A stretch of DNA of 64,000 bases from Carnegiea gigantea (taxonomy: Eukaryota > Streptophyta > Magnoliopsida > Caryophyllales > Cactaceae). The stretch is taken from contig JAKOGI010001568.1 of NCBI GenBank assembly GCA_029747015.1, forward strand, positions 149,866 through 213,865. The letters run 5' to 3'. A program made the translations under genes and the position numbers. The notes beneath the pieces were generated by a model, which saw nothing but the letters and a program-made list of their open reading frames with translations, had not been told where the DNA came from and did not search any database. Shown piece after piece: positions 22,367 to 35,200 of the stretch (position 1 is the stretch's first letter; every line of letters starts with the position of its first letter).

Positions 22367-23084
22367 GAGGAGAAGGTTGAGCTCTCGACCCTAAAAGAGC
22401 GCTTCTTGGGAGACAACCTAAGTTATTTTATAACTTTTCTTTTTATTTCATTATATATAGTTGCATCCTTTTATTTATTGAAAAAGAAAGATAACCAAAA
22501 AAAAAAAAGAACACCCAAAAAAAAAGAGAGAGAGAGAAGTTACCACGGACCCTTAGTGGTGTCTACCACGGTCCGTGAAGCCCCTGCCTAGAAACCCAGA
22601 AAAATTCCTGAATAGAGCTAACCATAGAGGGCTACAGTTCGTGTCGGGCCTATTCTCCGTGCTTAAGGGTTTCCTTTACCCTTTAACCCGAATTTTGCAC
22701 AAATCATCTTCAACCTTCGACTCTTTCTCTCTATAAACTCTATCCTTCTCTCGCAAAAACCTTCATTAAGCACCCACCTTTCACCTTTCACATCTTCGCC
22801 ATTTCACTCAAATTTGTTCCATTTTTCTCCATTTTCTTCTCCTCAACTCCAAGTCTCTCTCAATTCTTTTATTTCTACTCTTGTTTCTCTCACATTCTTC
22901 GCTATCCATAACCCACATCTTCCATACCACAAATTTCTCTTCCCTTCTTCAAATTTTTCACTTTTCTTCCACAATTTCTTCCCCGTTACCTCTTATTTGA
23001 ACACATTTTCTAATTTCCCTTCCTTTCATCCCATTCTTCGTAGTTAGGACTTCAACCAAACACACCCATCCACATTCCACATTC
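22367..23084 (+). mobile_element. Z non-coding spacer/leader before ORF1, unit A
   Basis: The stretch starts with ctaaaagagcgcttcttggg (22392-22411), then A-rich and pyrimidine-rich sequence. A small palindrome (cacggacc 22544-22551, ggtccgtg 22570-22577) could form a stem. The C/T-rich part (22720-23040) resembles a 5' untranslated leader of the downstream ORF1; the 77-residue frame across it (22814-23047) reflects composition only. Confidence 0.5.
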
Positions 23085-23606
23085 ATGGCTCTAAAGAAGA
23101 GAACCAGGACTACTCAAGGAGTGGAGAGATCGAGTCAAGCTCCCCAACAGGTTTTTTGAACATCCACCAATGCACGGAATCAAGGTAATCTTCCTAATCC
23201 ACTTGGTTTAACTAACTGATCATATTACTAGATACAATGCGTTGACTAATAAGCTCGTTATTGCTACTTATTATATGGGTGAGGATTCGTTGACTAGTTT
23301 AGGGTTGCTTGATGATATTCGGTGGTTGTTTGTTCATGAGGACATGAGTTAATTTTTAGAGACTTAAGACCATACATATTGTGACTTTACCATAGAAGTT
23401 TTAAGTGCTTTTCATGTTAAAGTCATGAGTAGTCCTTGATGTCAAGAGGGCTATATTTCATTTTATATGAATAGGGAATTCTATGAGTTGAATTTGAGTC
23501 TTTTAACAGTATATTTGAGTTTCCACGTAGTTTGGATTTAGATCGATGTCATGTGCCTTGAGAGTTTAATCCTAATGCATTTTGGTTTATAATCATTGGA
23601 AATTGC
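23085..23606 (+). pseudogene. Athila ORF1 (env-like position) remnant, unit A
   Basis: An ATG at 23085 opens MALKKRTRTTQGVERSSQ and meets a stop at 23157. Beyond it, in shifting frames, are recognisable Athila ORF-1 family segments: RYNALTNKLV, LTSLGLLDDIRWLF, a stretch around 23455-23500 containing GYISFYMNREFY, and FNPNAFWF near 23570-23590. This gene lies after pol in Athila elements and its function is not established. Several stops and truncation at about 23606 make it dead. B equivalent: 48776-49297. Confidence 0.6.
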
Positions 23607-25241
23607 CAATGTGTTTCTTGATTTGACCATGATGTTTAATTGTAAACTTGGCATTGAATAAAAATATTAATATTAACCTCCCATTTGGTAAACTTCAGTT
23701 TGGATGATTAACTATAGAAATAGATATATGACTCCAAATTTATTAATTCATTAACCATGACATATTTATTGATTAATGTTGTGCAATTAAAATAAAAAAT
23801 TAATAAGGTAACCAATGAAAACAGTAAAAATGACACTCTCACAACAACCTATTCAGTTTTATTTAATGCTACTATACATTCTTGTGCTTTGCATATGCAT
23901 GTGTCAAACTTTGTTTAATATTCAGGTTGTTAGCTAATTGATATTGAATCGTATATACAGTAATTATTTTCTACTATGGACTGGGTTGTTGAAAATTATA
24001 ATTACTAAAATATTTATGAAATCCTTACTTTATAATATTTATTAAATAATTTACAATAGAAATCCTAAATCACAATTATTAAACATTTTTTTCTTCAAAA
24101 TAAAATATTTGAGATATTCATATGGATCATGATGTTAAATTGCATCAGGACATCCCAAACTTTCCCAATGATTTAAAACTATTATTCTTATGTTATTTCT
24201 GTTCAATTTTTTAGGTTATGCAATTTATATGTTTATCTAAGTCAATAAGTTTACAATATATAAAAAAGAGACTTTGAAAAGATAAATACTTAATAAGAAC
24301 AATGTATAAGCAACACATACGTTTTATTTTGTTCTATATAAAATAAAACTTAAAGTAAGTAATGCTACTCATCAAATCAATGTATCATATTTATTAAAAT
24401 TAGAAAAATGTACGACAATGTGTACAAAATGCATTGAAATTGTTAAAAAAAAGTAATAAATAAAAGGTGTTATGAGAATGGTAAGTTTTTTTATTTACAC
24501 AACATGAATGGTTTAGAAAATAAACAGTTGAATACAGTGTGTTAGTGCCAATTTATGATTGCATATAATTTCTGAAGGATTAATTAGAGCGTACTTTAGA
24601 TGTTGGGATTGCCATTTGTATCATGAATTTAACTGATCTCATTTCTTTCTTTGTAATAGTTCCTTTTTGTTGTATACATCAAATTAAAGTATGTCATAGT
24701 TAATTTCAATGAAAATATTAACACTCTCATGGGGATAAAATGGTAGAATTAAATCGATTTGTATCAAGTAAATATCCATTTACTCTTCTTACATCAAATA
24801 TATATGCAACATACACCATTGTAAAAATATATACAATAATACTAGAGATATACAAGATGAGAAAGATGACTTAATTACGAGCAAGGTTTAGAGATGATCT
24901 AGGTGGAACATGTAAGACACTTTCATAAGAAAAGAGCATCCCCTCTTCAACGGTTGAAATTAAATCCTAACTTACAATAACCCACTAAATTTCTTCAAAT
25001 GCAATGAAAGAATTTCTTGAACTAACTATTTACCCATGCTAAAAATAAAGTGTAAGATTTTAAAATTTGAAAAAGTAATTGCAGGAGGACTGTCAGAGAT
25101 TATTTTGCTTTGCAACACTAAGTAGCATTCATGGTTAATACAACTTCACAAGGCTACATTTGTGATTAGAGAGAGTATTTATGTAAATTGCAGCGCGCAA
25201 AGACTGCACGACATTATTTTGCTTTGGAAGGCTAAATAAGA
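23607..25241. other. AT-rich segment of unknown origin, unit A
   Basis: About 1.6 kb, very AT-rich, with no frame longer than chance, no LTR-like ends and no match to other parts of the window. It separates the ORF1 remnant from the Z-type LTR fragment. An imperfect direct repeat of about 40 bp (25090-25127 and 25201-25240, sharing attattttgcttt) is the only internal structure I see. It may be decayed Z 3' sequence or a separate insertion. Confidence 0.4.
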
Positions 25242-25326
25242 TCAATTCTCTTCTCTTATCATTTAAACTTCATTACAATAGTTCTTGTTTGTTTTGATGT
25301 TTAAATTGATCTTTCTTGTTTGTTTT
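25242..25326 (+). mobile_element. Z-type LTR fragment, distal piece (inverted), unit A
   Basis: The reverse complement (aaaacaaacaagaa…, then gtttaaatgataagagaaga) matches the Z LTR after its GATTAT (15966-16020). It is the continuation of 17251-17906. A copy of the aaacaaacaagaa stretch occurs twice here, about 30 bp apart. Confidence 0.7.
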
Positions 25327-28014
25327 TCTTTAAAATAAATTCAGACTTGATAAATATGTTCTGAATTGATAAAGCTTATGCATAATGGGGAACGATAAAT
25401 TAGGCCTCGACTCTGTTTCACAAATGTAATTGTAGATATGTGTAGTCAGTAAATGATACTCACATAACTTGCAACTTTGATAGAAATTCAGTAACTTAAA
25501 TAACTTGTAAGATAGGTTATGCTAAGATAGCTTCAAAACTGGATAATTGAAAGTAATTAATCTAATATGAAGTTAAATGAAAGTAAAATAAATCATAATA
25601 AGAAAGATGAGATTAAAAAGGAAAAGGCCTTGATGATTATAAATAGATTGACCATAAGAGTAAATGATTCTTGGCAATAGGCCTTCATGATGGTTATAAT
25701 GAAAATTGATTTTTTTTTTTTAATACCTCTGAAACAAACTGATAATACAGATTTAAGGCCAAGAGAGATGTATCTTGATTCAAAATGGCATATATAACAC
25801 TAACTTGATCCGATAAACACTGTTTTCTGAATCATTACTCTCCCCACTTCTCAAAGTTCATTTATAAGCCTAATAAACGTAGTTTTCCACCCCAAATGAG
25901 TCATTAAAAACCATAGAAGCTATTAAACTTATTAAACTTGGTATTTTCTTTTGTAGAGTCCATAACTTATAAGTATACTCCCATAATACATACTTGTCTT
26001 CCTTTCTCTCTATAATTGAGCTAACAGTTCTATTAAACCCCATATACATTTGTTTCCCCTTTTATATGGCCTTACTTGGCCCAAAATACACAAAATGAGT
26101 GCGTGATCATTCTCACTTAATCTTTATTATTGCTCTTTACACAATTACTCAAATTACTTTCAAAAATTACCAAACTCAAAATACTCAACCAAAATTCATG
26201 AAATCTTATAGGAAAATTGAAAATAATATGAACAATCTACAGTAAAATTTTCAAATTTTTCCTCCAAGTATACGCTGTATAGAAATTGCAATAACAGCCC
26301 AATTTACACCAAAGCAGGTCAGTTCACTTAAAAAATTTATACCTTTCACCCTTAAACTCAAATGGAGACCTAAAACCCCAATATCAAAAGATTAAGAAGT
26401 CCCAAAAAACTTTCATTTGCAACACAGGGTATGATTCCCACAATAGGGTTCCCAAAATAGGGTAGAACACAAGTGTGTCAGTTTTAGTCGAACTTGTGCA
26501 GTTCTAGCAAAACAACCATAACTTTTTCTATAGAATTCGGATTAGGGGGATTCAATAGATATTTGAAAGCTAGCTCATTGATCTATCTACCCACCAAAAA
26601 TATAATTTTTAGCTGGGCCAATCGTTACCAGTTTATTGACAAAGTGTCCCCTATTTTTTATCAATTCACAGCCACACTGTCACTGCTTTCACCTTTCTTT
26701 TCACATAAATCCTCATCTAAAATCACTCCTTAAAATCATGTAACAAAGCTTTGGTCTTTCCCATCACCATACTAAGCCACAATACTCAATTTCACTTCAT
26801 AATCATGTACATCAAAGATTCATTTCTCAATCAAATATACATAAATAACATGCTTGCCATTAAAGGAGAGCTAAATCTTGCAATATCATTAGAACCCTAG
26901 TTTATGTCCAACTTGAACTCACCTTCAACTCATTCCAAATCACCAAAAACACCATCATAATCATCAATAAGACTAAAGATTATAAAATCATATACAAAAC
27001 AATCCAAATCCATCACTTGACCTAAGCTAATATGATCATGGCAATCCCCCAAAACCCTAGCATGCTTCAAGCTCAATCCACAATTAAAAACATCAAAATA
27101 ACTCTTGTTTTCTTCCAAAGAACATGATCAAAACCAGCTCACAAAAACAAAAATGAAAATGAAAAGAATCCAAGTTGAGATCACTTAGTTGAAGCTTAAA
27201 AAGAGAGAGATGGGGTGATGTTTGATGGTTTTGAGGATTTAGGATGGTGGCTAGTGGTACTACGATGTTGAGGTGGTCGGAGGCAGCCAAGGGGTGGTGG
27301 CAGGCTGGCTGGAAACCACCAGAAAATAGTAGCAGCTGGGAGGGGGAGGAGGTGGCCGAATAGAGAGAGAAAGAGGAGAGAAGATGAGTGTGTGTGGGTT
27401 TTACTTGGTTAGAAATGAATTAACATAACTTGGCTAGTATTTAACCTCCCATAAAGGAGCTTGTTGGCTAACCATGGTCAAGTTTAATGTTACATTTAAA
27501 TCATGGTTAATAACGCAAGCTTCTTGGGCTATGATTGGCTTATACGGTTTGCGCCTGGGAAGGAAAGTAAACCGTATGCGATAGAATTTTCGTAGCTCAA
27601 AATTAAATTTTTGTGAGGTTATAAAAATAATAATAATAATAGTAATAATAACAATAATTTATTAAATCATAATTATCGACGCCTACTATCGATTCACCCG
27701 ATATTTAATCAATCAACAAAACTAGAATTAATAATCAATGCAACTTGAATTGCAAAATGGGACCCAAATGAAATATCCCCCAACCGGGATGATTAACTAT
27801 GTTAAATGAAAGCGAAAAATTTAATGACATAAGGTAATTCGGTAAATATATAAATTGAGTGTAATTAAATTAATAAACATAATTTGGTTAAACAAACAAC
27901 CATGAGTGATTAAATCAATAAACAGGATTAATTAAATGAATAAACATAATTAATTAAATAAACAAATATGATTTAAATAACTAAATAAATATGGGTTAGG
28001 GTTGGATTATTACA
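25327..28014 (-). mobile_element. X 3' LTR, main piece (belongs to X of unit B)
   Basis: On the minus strand it starts TGTAATAATCC at 28014, directly after the polypurine tract, and follows the X 5' LTR down to tctttaaaat at 25327 (equivalent to 6918). The last 790 bp are at 17907-18698 because of the inversion. It differs by roughly 8-10% from the 5' LTR and, unlike it, shares some variants with the patch at 34220-34457. Confidence 0.87.
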
Positions 28015-28028
28015 GTCTTCCCCCCTTA
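28015..28028 (-). other. X polypurine tract
   Basis: The minus strand reads taaggggggaagac immediately before the LTR start, preceded by ttcgaggacgaaact, the usual pol 3' end of long-LTR chromoviruses. The next copy is at 53706-53719. Confidence 0.8.
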
Positions 28029-29560
28029 AAGAGTTTCGTCCTCGAAACTTATGATTTTGATCTTATATGCAATGCCACCTCAAGTATGGATAGTTGGTTT
28101 TCACTGTTTCCCTCCAAAAAGGTATGATTAGCCCAAAGTGCATAGCTGCTTAATCCTGCGGTCGAGTATCTAGATCTTCAATGACTTCACTGGCTTGATT
28201 ACTTTGGTTCAAAATTGATATTCTCTTCAAAAGAAAAACTTGCAGTAAACTTGTTACTGCAAAGGAGGTACTCCACTCTACTGGTTCTCTGTTTTACCCA
28301 CTAATAGGTTTGGAAACCATTGCATTTCCTAATAAGTACTCCTATACTGACTCATAAAGCCCAATGTAACGAGGGCTCAATTATTTTTGATATCCAGTCC
28401 CTTGACACCCTTGACTAGAGAAGCCCTTTGGAATACTTTATATCTCATCTGAACTTTGATTGTCTCCTTCTTTGGTCAAAATGACCATATGACTCTTGTG
28501 TAGTCCTTCTGCCACTTTAGCATGTACTTGAACTGTCTCATTATTCTCGATGTTTCTTCTGGCTTACTCTAATACCTCTAAACATTGTTTGAGATTATGC
28601 CATTATCAAAATGTCCTCATCTGATGTTCTTAATGCACCACATGATCTTCCCTCATTAGACTAGCCTAAGATGTGCTCTAAGTCCTAATTGGACGCTAGA
28701 ATAAACATGGTCAGAGATGAAAATGATGGAATTGGTAGTCAAGTGAGTCATTAGGAACAAAAGAAATAAACAATGAGACTAGAAAAGATTTATAAAGGAG
28801 GGATTAACATAGGGTGGTTAGAATAAAGATAACCATAAGTGTATTATGAATTATGAAATATAATGCCATAAGAATTATGATTTACAAATATGGATCATAA
28901 AGGGTCCAATAAATAATCAATCAAGGAGAAAGATGGCCCGGTTATACTCGGATTTAACTAATGAATTGGAAATAAGATGACAAGCGACTGAGCTTTAACG
29001 AGGTGACTTTATGGCCACAACCAACAAGATAAGTGCAATAGATAGATGGGACAAGCAATATGCAATAAATAGATAAATGGATTAGACAAGCAAAGTGTAA
29101 TGGATAGATAAATGCATTGGACGAGCAAAGTGCTAATGGAGAGATTAGTATATTGAGCAAGTCACAATAGGAGCATGCGTTTGCTCATATGAAGCCAATT
29201 CAAGTACAACAGTAAGATTAAATAGAGAATGCAGAAGTTTATTTATTAGAATGTAAGATATATGTGTGGGAGTTGAAGTTCAAAATAAAGAGAGTAAGGT
29301 AGATGTGTGAATTGGCTCTCAACGGAATGAACTACAACTCATGATCATGAAATAAAGATGGTGAAGATCGAGAGCACTGGAACGTTGACAACTATATAAG
29401 GTCGAACAAAAATGTATTGCACATTTAACAATGGGTTTGCAAAGACATAGAAGATCATGTTAATAGGAAATATCGGGTTAAAAGGCAAGGGAGATTAAAC
29501 AATATTGGATACTATCAAGTTTTGAAGATGAGACAAGCAAACGATTTCAAGAATTACTGC
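28029..29560 (-). pseudogene. X pol remnant: integrase end with chromodomain-like text, unit B
   Basis: Read leftwards towards 28029, short segments in changing frames resemble the end of chromovirus integrase: IEPSLHW (28365-28390, like LSPRYIG), SFEENINFEPK (about 28210-28240) and LWANH…LEGN near 28110-28150 (like the chromodomain's LWxNHxxEEATWE). All are interrupted by stops. From 28420 to 29560 I recognise no RNase H or integrase motif. This part is missing from unit A. The Tekay/Del lineage is inferred from the polypurine context, Met primer site and LTR length. Confidence 0.45.
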
Positions 29561-30400
29561 AAAAGGTCATTCTTGCAAAAGATAAATTGTGGTTATATAG
29601 TTTAGGTGTGATATCCTGACCTCAAATTATTCCCAGAAAAGACTTCTGTTGTTGCCAGTTAATCCCATAAATCATTTATTCAAGGTATAGGGCACTTGTT
29701 TTTGATAGTGATCTTGTTCAACTTTCTGTGCACAGTACACAACCATAAGATTCTGCCTTCCTTCTTCACACATATAAAACTAGGGTTTTCCACGGTGACA
29801 CACTTAGTCAAATAACTCCCTTCTGTAACAACTCATCTTACTAAATCTTTAGTTCTTTGAACTCTACTGGGGGTCATATGATAGGGGCTCTAAAAATGGA
29901 TTGAGCACCTAGAACTAGGTTGATCTGAAAATCAATATTTCTTAGGGAAAACAGTCCTGAAAGTCCTCACATAAAATATCTCTAAATTCACAAACTGTAA
30001 TTGTTAATATGTATATACCAACTGTGGTTGGCATATCACTAATATTCAATGCATTACTGACAGGATAATTCACTTGCTTGCACAGTGTAATTAGGGCGGA
30101 AATAGGATTTTTCTTCCCTCGGTCCACTGAAACACACGTCTAGTCTTTCCTTATTTCTCAAACTAACCTTAAGATCTTTACAAGTCATCTTCTTTAAGTA
30201 CACAATCAGTTCATCCGTATAATGATAACAAGGTCTGCCAATCAAACTGGATTGAATACCAATGAATATAGTTCTAGCAATACTACTAGAGACATATTTA
30301 CAAAAAGATAACACATTCAACTGCCTACTGGTCTCAATAAATTTAAAAGACAGGGGATGATCTATAGCGTAAAGAGATATAGCCACACCATGAACTCTTG
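29561..30400 (-). pseudogene. X pol remnant: protease end and reverse transcriptase, unit B
   Basis: Same order as in A but slightly better preserved: the 25 bp missing from A are present (29818-29842), giving DELLQKGVI in the position of the family's ELLxKGFIRxS. The frame 30054-30386 covers the protease/RT approach, followed by CEFRDILCEDFQD (29942-30127) and RT segments VKKEGR and RKLNKITIKNKC near 29690-29780. Stops occur in every segment. Confidence 0.65.
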
Positions 30401-32226
30401 CAAAGATATTTCTTTATTAGTTACAAAGGACCGGCATGCAAGCTGAATGAATGAAAGGATGAAGATTCGTAATGAAACAGGTAAGACATATAAATGACCT
30501 GCATATACAAGACATGCAGTTTATTCATGATGGCCATGATAGTAAAGTAAATGAATGATGTAATGAAGTTGAGAGGGAGTATTAAGTATTAAAGGTGAAG
30601 AAATCTAATAGACTACAAAAGAGGCATTTGAAAAGGCATATGGTACCTGTACGTGAGTAAATTGATGAAATAAGGGTCAACACCATCAGAAGGGAAATTT
30701 CGTTCATCTAGTGTTTGAAAGGCCAATATGTCAAGATGAAGGAGTCAGTCTTATGACTGCGCATGATGGCATCCATCAATAACACATTCTGTAGTAAACA
30801 GAAGTTTTGGGTAGGCATATAAACTGCAAAACTTCTGGCAGATGAAAATAGCACAAATCGTTGTTTATCATTAATAAGATAGGCTGTACTAGTAAAGAAA
30901 GGATTGCCAAAATAACTTGAGTAACGACATGTAGTCACGGCCATAAAGTAGTATGCCAACATCATGTTACGGTGCTATAGAAACACAAACAATATGGTTC
31001 CATTTAATTGCTGAAAGGGCGCTCAATGACTTAGGTCTGAAGCAATCAAAGGCTTTGCAAGCAATAAATGAATAGTGCCTAAATAGAAGCAAGGAGTTAA
31101 AGTAGGTGACAAGTAAAAATATGAATATAATGGTGACTGAACTGTAAATAGAATGGGTCAAATATGCTTAGGAAGAACTGCAAATCACACAGTAATGCAT
31201 ACCAGGGGTCATTATAGGCTCCATTATGAAAATAAAGAATTAAATGATTATGATTGTCATGGTTTGAATCGCCTATAAGAAAGGTTGCTTAGATGTGTTC
31301 AAAGGACTCCCCACAGACCACATATGAGATTTTTCATAAACACTCCATTACAAATCAAGAGAATGTTAGTGGCAAATAAATAATGCTTCTGAACAATTCA
31401 AGGTAACTAGGGCAGAAATAAGTCAATGATAGGAAGTAATGGGAGCATTGCTGATGTAAGGTCTTAGTGTCAAGACCAGATAATTCCTATACATGGCAAC
31501 TTAATCTTACTTGTGCCACCCATATATGCCAAGTAGCACACCATAAGCTACTAATTGTTATCATCATACATGAGCACTCATTGTAATGTTCATCTCATAT
31601 TGGTTCCCTTCAAAGATATTGCCCCACAAGACATTTCCTCATCTAGAGGTTTACATCTAACTTGACACTGTATTAATCCCTTAAGAAGTTGCAAATGGCA
31701 TCCCCACATCAGGTTTCAACCATCACTGTACTCAAGATCAGGTATATTAACACACCTCAATAAAACTCTCAAATCCTGAGGCAAAACGGAGAGAGTTCTT
31801 CCCAAAAACTGACTAAAACCTAGCCTAAAGCTTTACAATAGATACCTGAAATGAAGATAAACACTTTAATAGCTCAACGGCCACACGCCGAAGTTCATAA
31901 CTCAACGGGTCACACATCCGGGGGTGCACGATTGCAAAAATTTAAACAAATAAGAGAAATAAAACACACAATATAACTCCTAGGTAAATGAAAGCATGCC
32001 TCCCTAACAGGTGACCCAAATGGTTCCACATTCCACTTTGCTAATGCTCGAATCTCAAGATATTACCAAATGATTGAGTCGCCCAAATGGAAATGGTTCC
32101 TCAATATACGCCCATACAAATGAACTTATAGTCAATAGCTTATTTAAATGGTCCAATATAACTCATAAACACCTTGATAGCTAACTGGTAAACACTTGAT
32201 AGCTCACAGTGGCCCTTAAAACCTTA
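30401..32226 (-). mobile_element. X leader and unrecognisable gag zone, unit B
   Basis: About 1.8 kb between the primer-binding site and the protease region. By position it should hold the leader and gag. Small minus-strand frames at 30708-30965 and 30967-31161 have no gag-like or zinc-knuckle features. The equivalents are 4271-6103 in A and 56092-57807 in C. Confidence 0.5.
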
Positions 32227-32238
32227 GCTTTGATACCA
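32227..32238 (-). other. X primer-binding site, unit B
   Basis: TGGTATCAAAGC on the minus strand, as in A. Unit C has lost this site in its 1935 bp deletion. Confidence 0.85.
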
Positions 32239-32242
32239 AATC

Positions 32243-35200
32243 TATAATGCCTCTAAATTGCTAATTACTTGAATGATAGATAACAGCAACAGAAGACCTA
32301 ATAATGAAAGGCGCTACCGCCGTCCTGATAAGGACAGGGCTCATTGAAACCATTCAATCTTGCAATATATGTTTACAATCACAATATCTATTAAACTGAA
32401 ACATTCCAAGTCCAAAGTCCATAATAGTTCAACTTCAGTACAATCAACTTAATTGTATCATGTGCTAACTAGCACTCTACACTACACAAGGATATTGAAT
32501 ATAGACCCAACTTGACCTTGATGTTAATCCCAACATTCATGCTATGCTGAATCCACTGTGAGCATCTGATGACTTCCAAAAGGGCTTGCTAAATGGAGAA
32601 ACATGTGACACTTCATCACCTAAAATGGAAAACAAGAAAACAATTCAAAAATGTGAGCTGAAACTTAATACATGCATTCCTGTATTGTAAAATAAGCGTA
32701 GAAATAGTGCTTATGGGTACCCGCCTTCACAATTCATTTAGTTCGCAATAGTAATGGAAATGTAAGTAACATAAAACTGAATTGCGCATTATTATCTGTA
32801 AGTGAACTCCTTGATAGATATAACGATCCATTAATAAGTGCATACCAGCCAGGTCGATTGGGAACCCCGACCTCGCGACATATCAATGATTGAAGGGCCG
32901 TCGCCCTACCACTGACGGGGTCACTAATTATGTGGTAAACCTCTTATTAAACTGATTCATTGGTATACTTATCAGATGACGATATAACTTGATAAAATGG
33001 TGCTGAATCTTAAAGATAAAGGCAATGAACGTACCTTGAGTCTTTAAAATGGATTCGAACTTGATAAATATGTTCCGAATTGATAAAACTTATGCATAAT
33101 GGGAAACAATAAAGTAGGCCTCGACTCTGTTTCATAAATGTAATTGTAGATATGTGTAGTCAGTAAATGACACTCACATAACTTGTAACTTTGATAGAAA
33201 TTCAGTAAGTAACTCACATAACTTATAAGATAGGTTATGCTAAGATAATCCCAAAATGGGATAACTGAAAGAGATTAATCCAATATAAAGTTAAATGAAA
33301 GTAAAATAAACCACAATAAGGTAGATGAGATTAAAAAGGAGAAGGCCTTGATGGGTATAAATGGATTGACCATAAGAGTAAATGATTCTTGGTAATAGGC
33401 CTTCATGATGGTTATAATGAAAGATTGATTTTTTTTTTTTTTGATACCTCTGAAACGAACTGATAATACAGATTTAAGGCCAAGAGAGATGTATCTTGGT
33501 TCAAAATGGCATATATAACACTAACTTGATCTAATAAATACTATTTTCTGAATCATTACTCTCCTCACTTCTCATATTTCATTCATAAACCCAATAAATG
33601 TAGTTTTCCACCCAAATGAGTCATTGAAAACCATAGAAGCTATTAAACTCATTAAACTTGGTATTTTTCTTTGTAAAGTCTATAACTCATAAATATACTC
33701 CCACAATACATATTTGTCTTCCTTTCTCTCTATAATTGAGCTATTTGTTTCCTCCCTTAAATGACCTTACTTGGCCCAAAATATACAAAATGAGTGCATG
33801 ATCAATCTCACTCAACCTTTATTATCACTCTTTACACAATTACTCAGAATACTTTCAAAATTACCACACTAAAAATACCCAACCAAAATTGATGAAATCT
33901 TGTTGGATAATCAAAACAATATGGACAATCTACATTAAAATTTTCAGAATTTTCCTCAAAATATATGCTGTACAGAAATTGCAATAAGAGCCCAATTTGC
34001 ACCAAAGTAGGTCAGTTCACTTGAAAAATTTATAACTTTCACCGTTGACCTCAAATGAAGACCTAAAATCCAATATCAAAAGATTAAGAAGTCCCAAAAA
34101 ACTTTTATTTACAACACAAAACATGATTCTCACAATAGGGATTCCAAAATGAGGTAGAACACAAGTGTGTTAGTTTTGGTCGAACCTGTGCAGTTCTAGC
34201 AAAACAACCATAACTTTTTCTACAGAACTCGGATTAGGGCGATATAAAAAGTATTTAAAAGCTAACTCATTGATCTATCCACCCACCAAAAATCAGAATT
34301 TTTAACTGGGCCGACCGTTACCAGTTTATTAGCAAAGTGTCCCCTATTTTCTGTCAATTCACAGCCACACTGTCACTGCTTTCTCCTTTCTTTTCACATA
34401 AATCCTTACCTAAAATCACTCCTTAAAGTCATGTAATGAAGCTTTGGTCCTTCCCATCACGATACTAATCCATAATACTCAATTTCACTTCATAATCATA
34501 TAAATCAAAGATTCATTTCTCAATCAAATATACACAAATAACATGCTTGCTATTAAAGGAGAGCTAAACCTTGTAATATCATTAAAACCCTAGTTTATGG
34601 CCAACTTAACTCACCTTCAACTCATTCCAAATCACCAAAAGCACCATCATAACCATCAATAAGACTAAATATTACAAAATCATATACAAAACAATCCAAA
34701 TCTATCACTTGACCTAAGCTAACATGATCATGGCAAACCCCTAAACCCTAGCATGCTTCAAGCTCAATCCACAACTAAAAACATCAAAATAACTCTTGTT
34801 TTCCTCCAAAGAACATGATCAAAACCTAAATCACAAAAACAAAAATCAAAATGAAAAGAATCCAAGTTGAGATCACTTACTTGGAGCTTAAAAAGAGAGA
34901 GATAGGGGTGATGTTTGGTGGTTTTGAGAATTAAGGATGGTGGTTAGTGGTACTACAATGTCGGGGTGGTCGGAGGCAACCAAGGGGTGGTGGCAGGCTG
35001 GCCGAAAACCACCAGAAAATAGCAACAGTTGGGAGGGGGAGAGGGTGCTCGAATAGAGAGAGGAAGAGGAGAGAAGATGAGTGCGTGTGGGTTTAACTTG
35101 GTTAGAAATGAATCAACATAAATTGGCTAGTACTTAACCTCCCATAAAGGAGCTTTTTGGCCGACCATGGTTAAGTTTAAGGTTAGATTTAAATCATTGT

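Larger units (their letters stand above)
17907..25326. other. Inverted block, unit A (7.42 kb)
   Basis: Both ends cut through known elements. The left end joins a Z-type LTR fragment to the X LTR, and the right end joins the rest of that fragment to the rest of the X LTR. Flipping 17907-25326 joins GATTAT to aaaacaaacaagaa (Z-type LTR continuous) and aligns X LTR positions equivalent to 6120-6907 and 6918-9583 with only 10 bp missing. It also restores both target-site duplications to the expected orientation. The same block occurs in B at 43963-51017, so the inversion predates the amplification. Confidence 0.85.
2993..29195. repeat. Tandem unit A (26.2 kb)
   Basis: Every segment from 2993 to 29195 recurs in the same order and orientation starting at 29196 and again at 54887. 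For example 3818, 29942 and 55633 are equivalent, as are 12461, 38585 and 62339. The A-to-B offset is 26124 over most of the left half, falling to 25691 after B-specific deletions. Unit boundaries in a tandem array are arbitrary; this one was chosen where X1 enters. The part of X between 28015 and 29195 that should precede 2993 in unit A has been displaced by X1. Confidence 0.93.

Noticed and set aside
22814..23047. 77-residue Phe/Ser/Pro-rich frame
   Set aside because: Pyrimidine-rich leader before ORF1, with no motif or homology.
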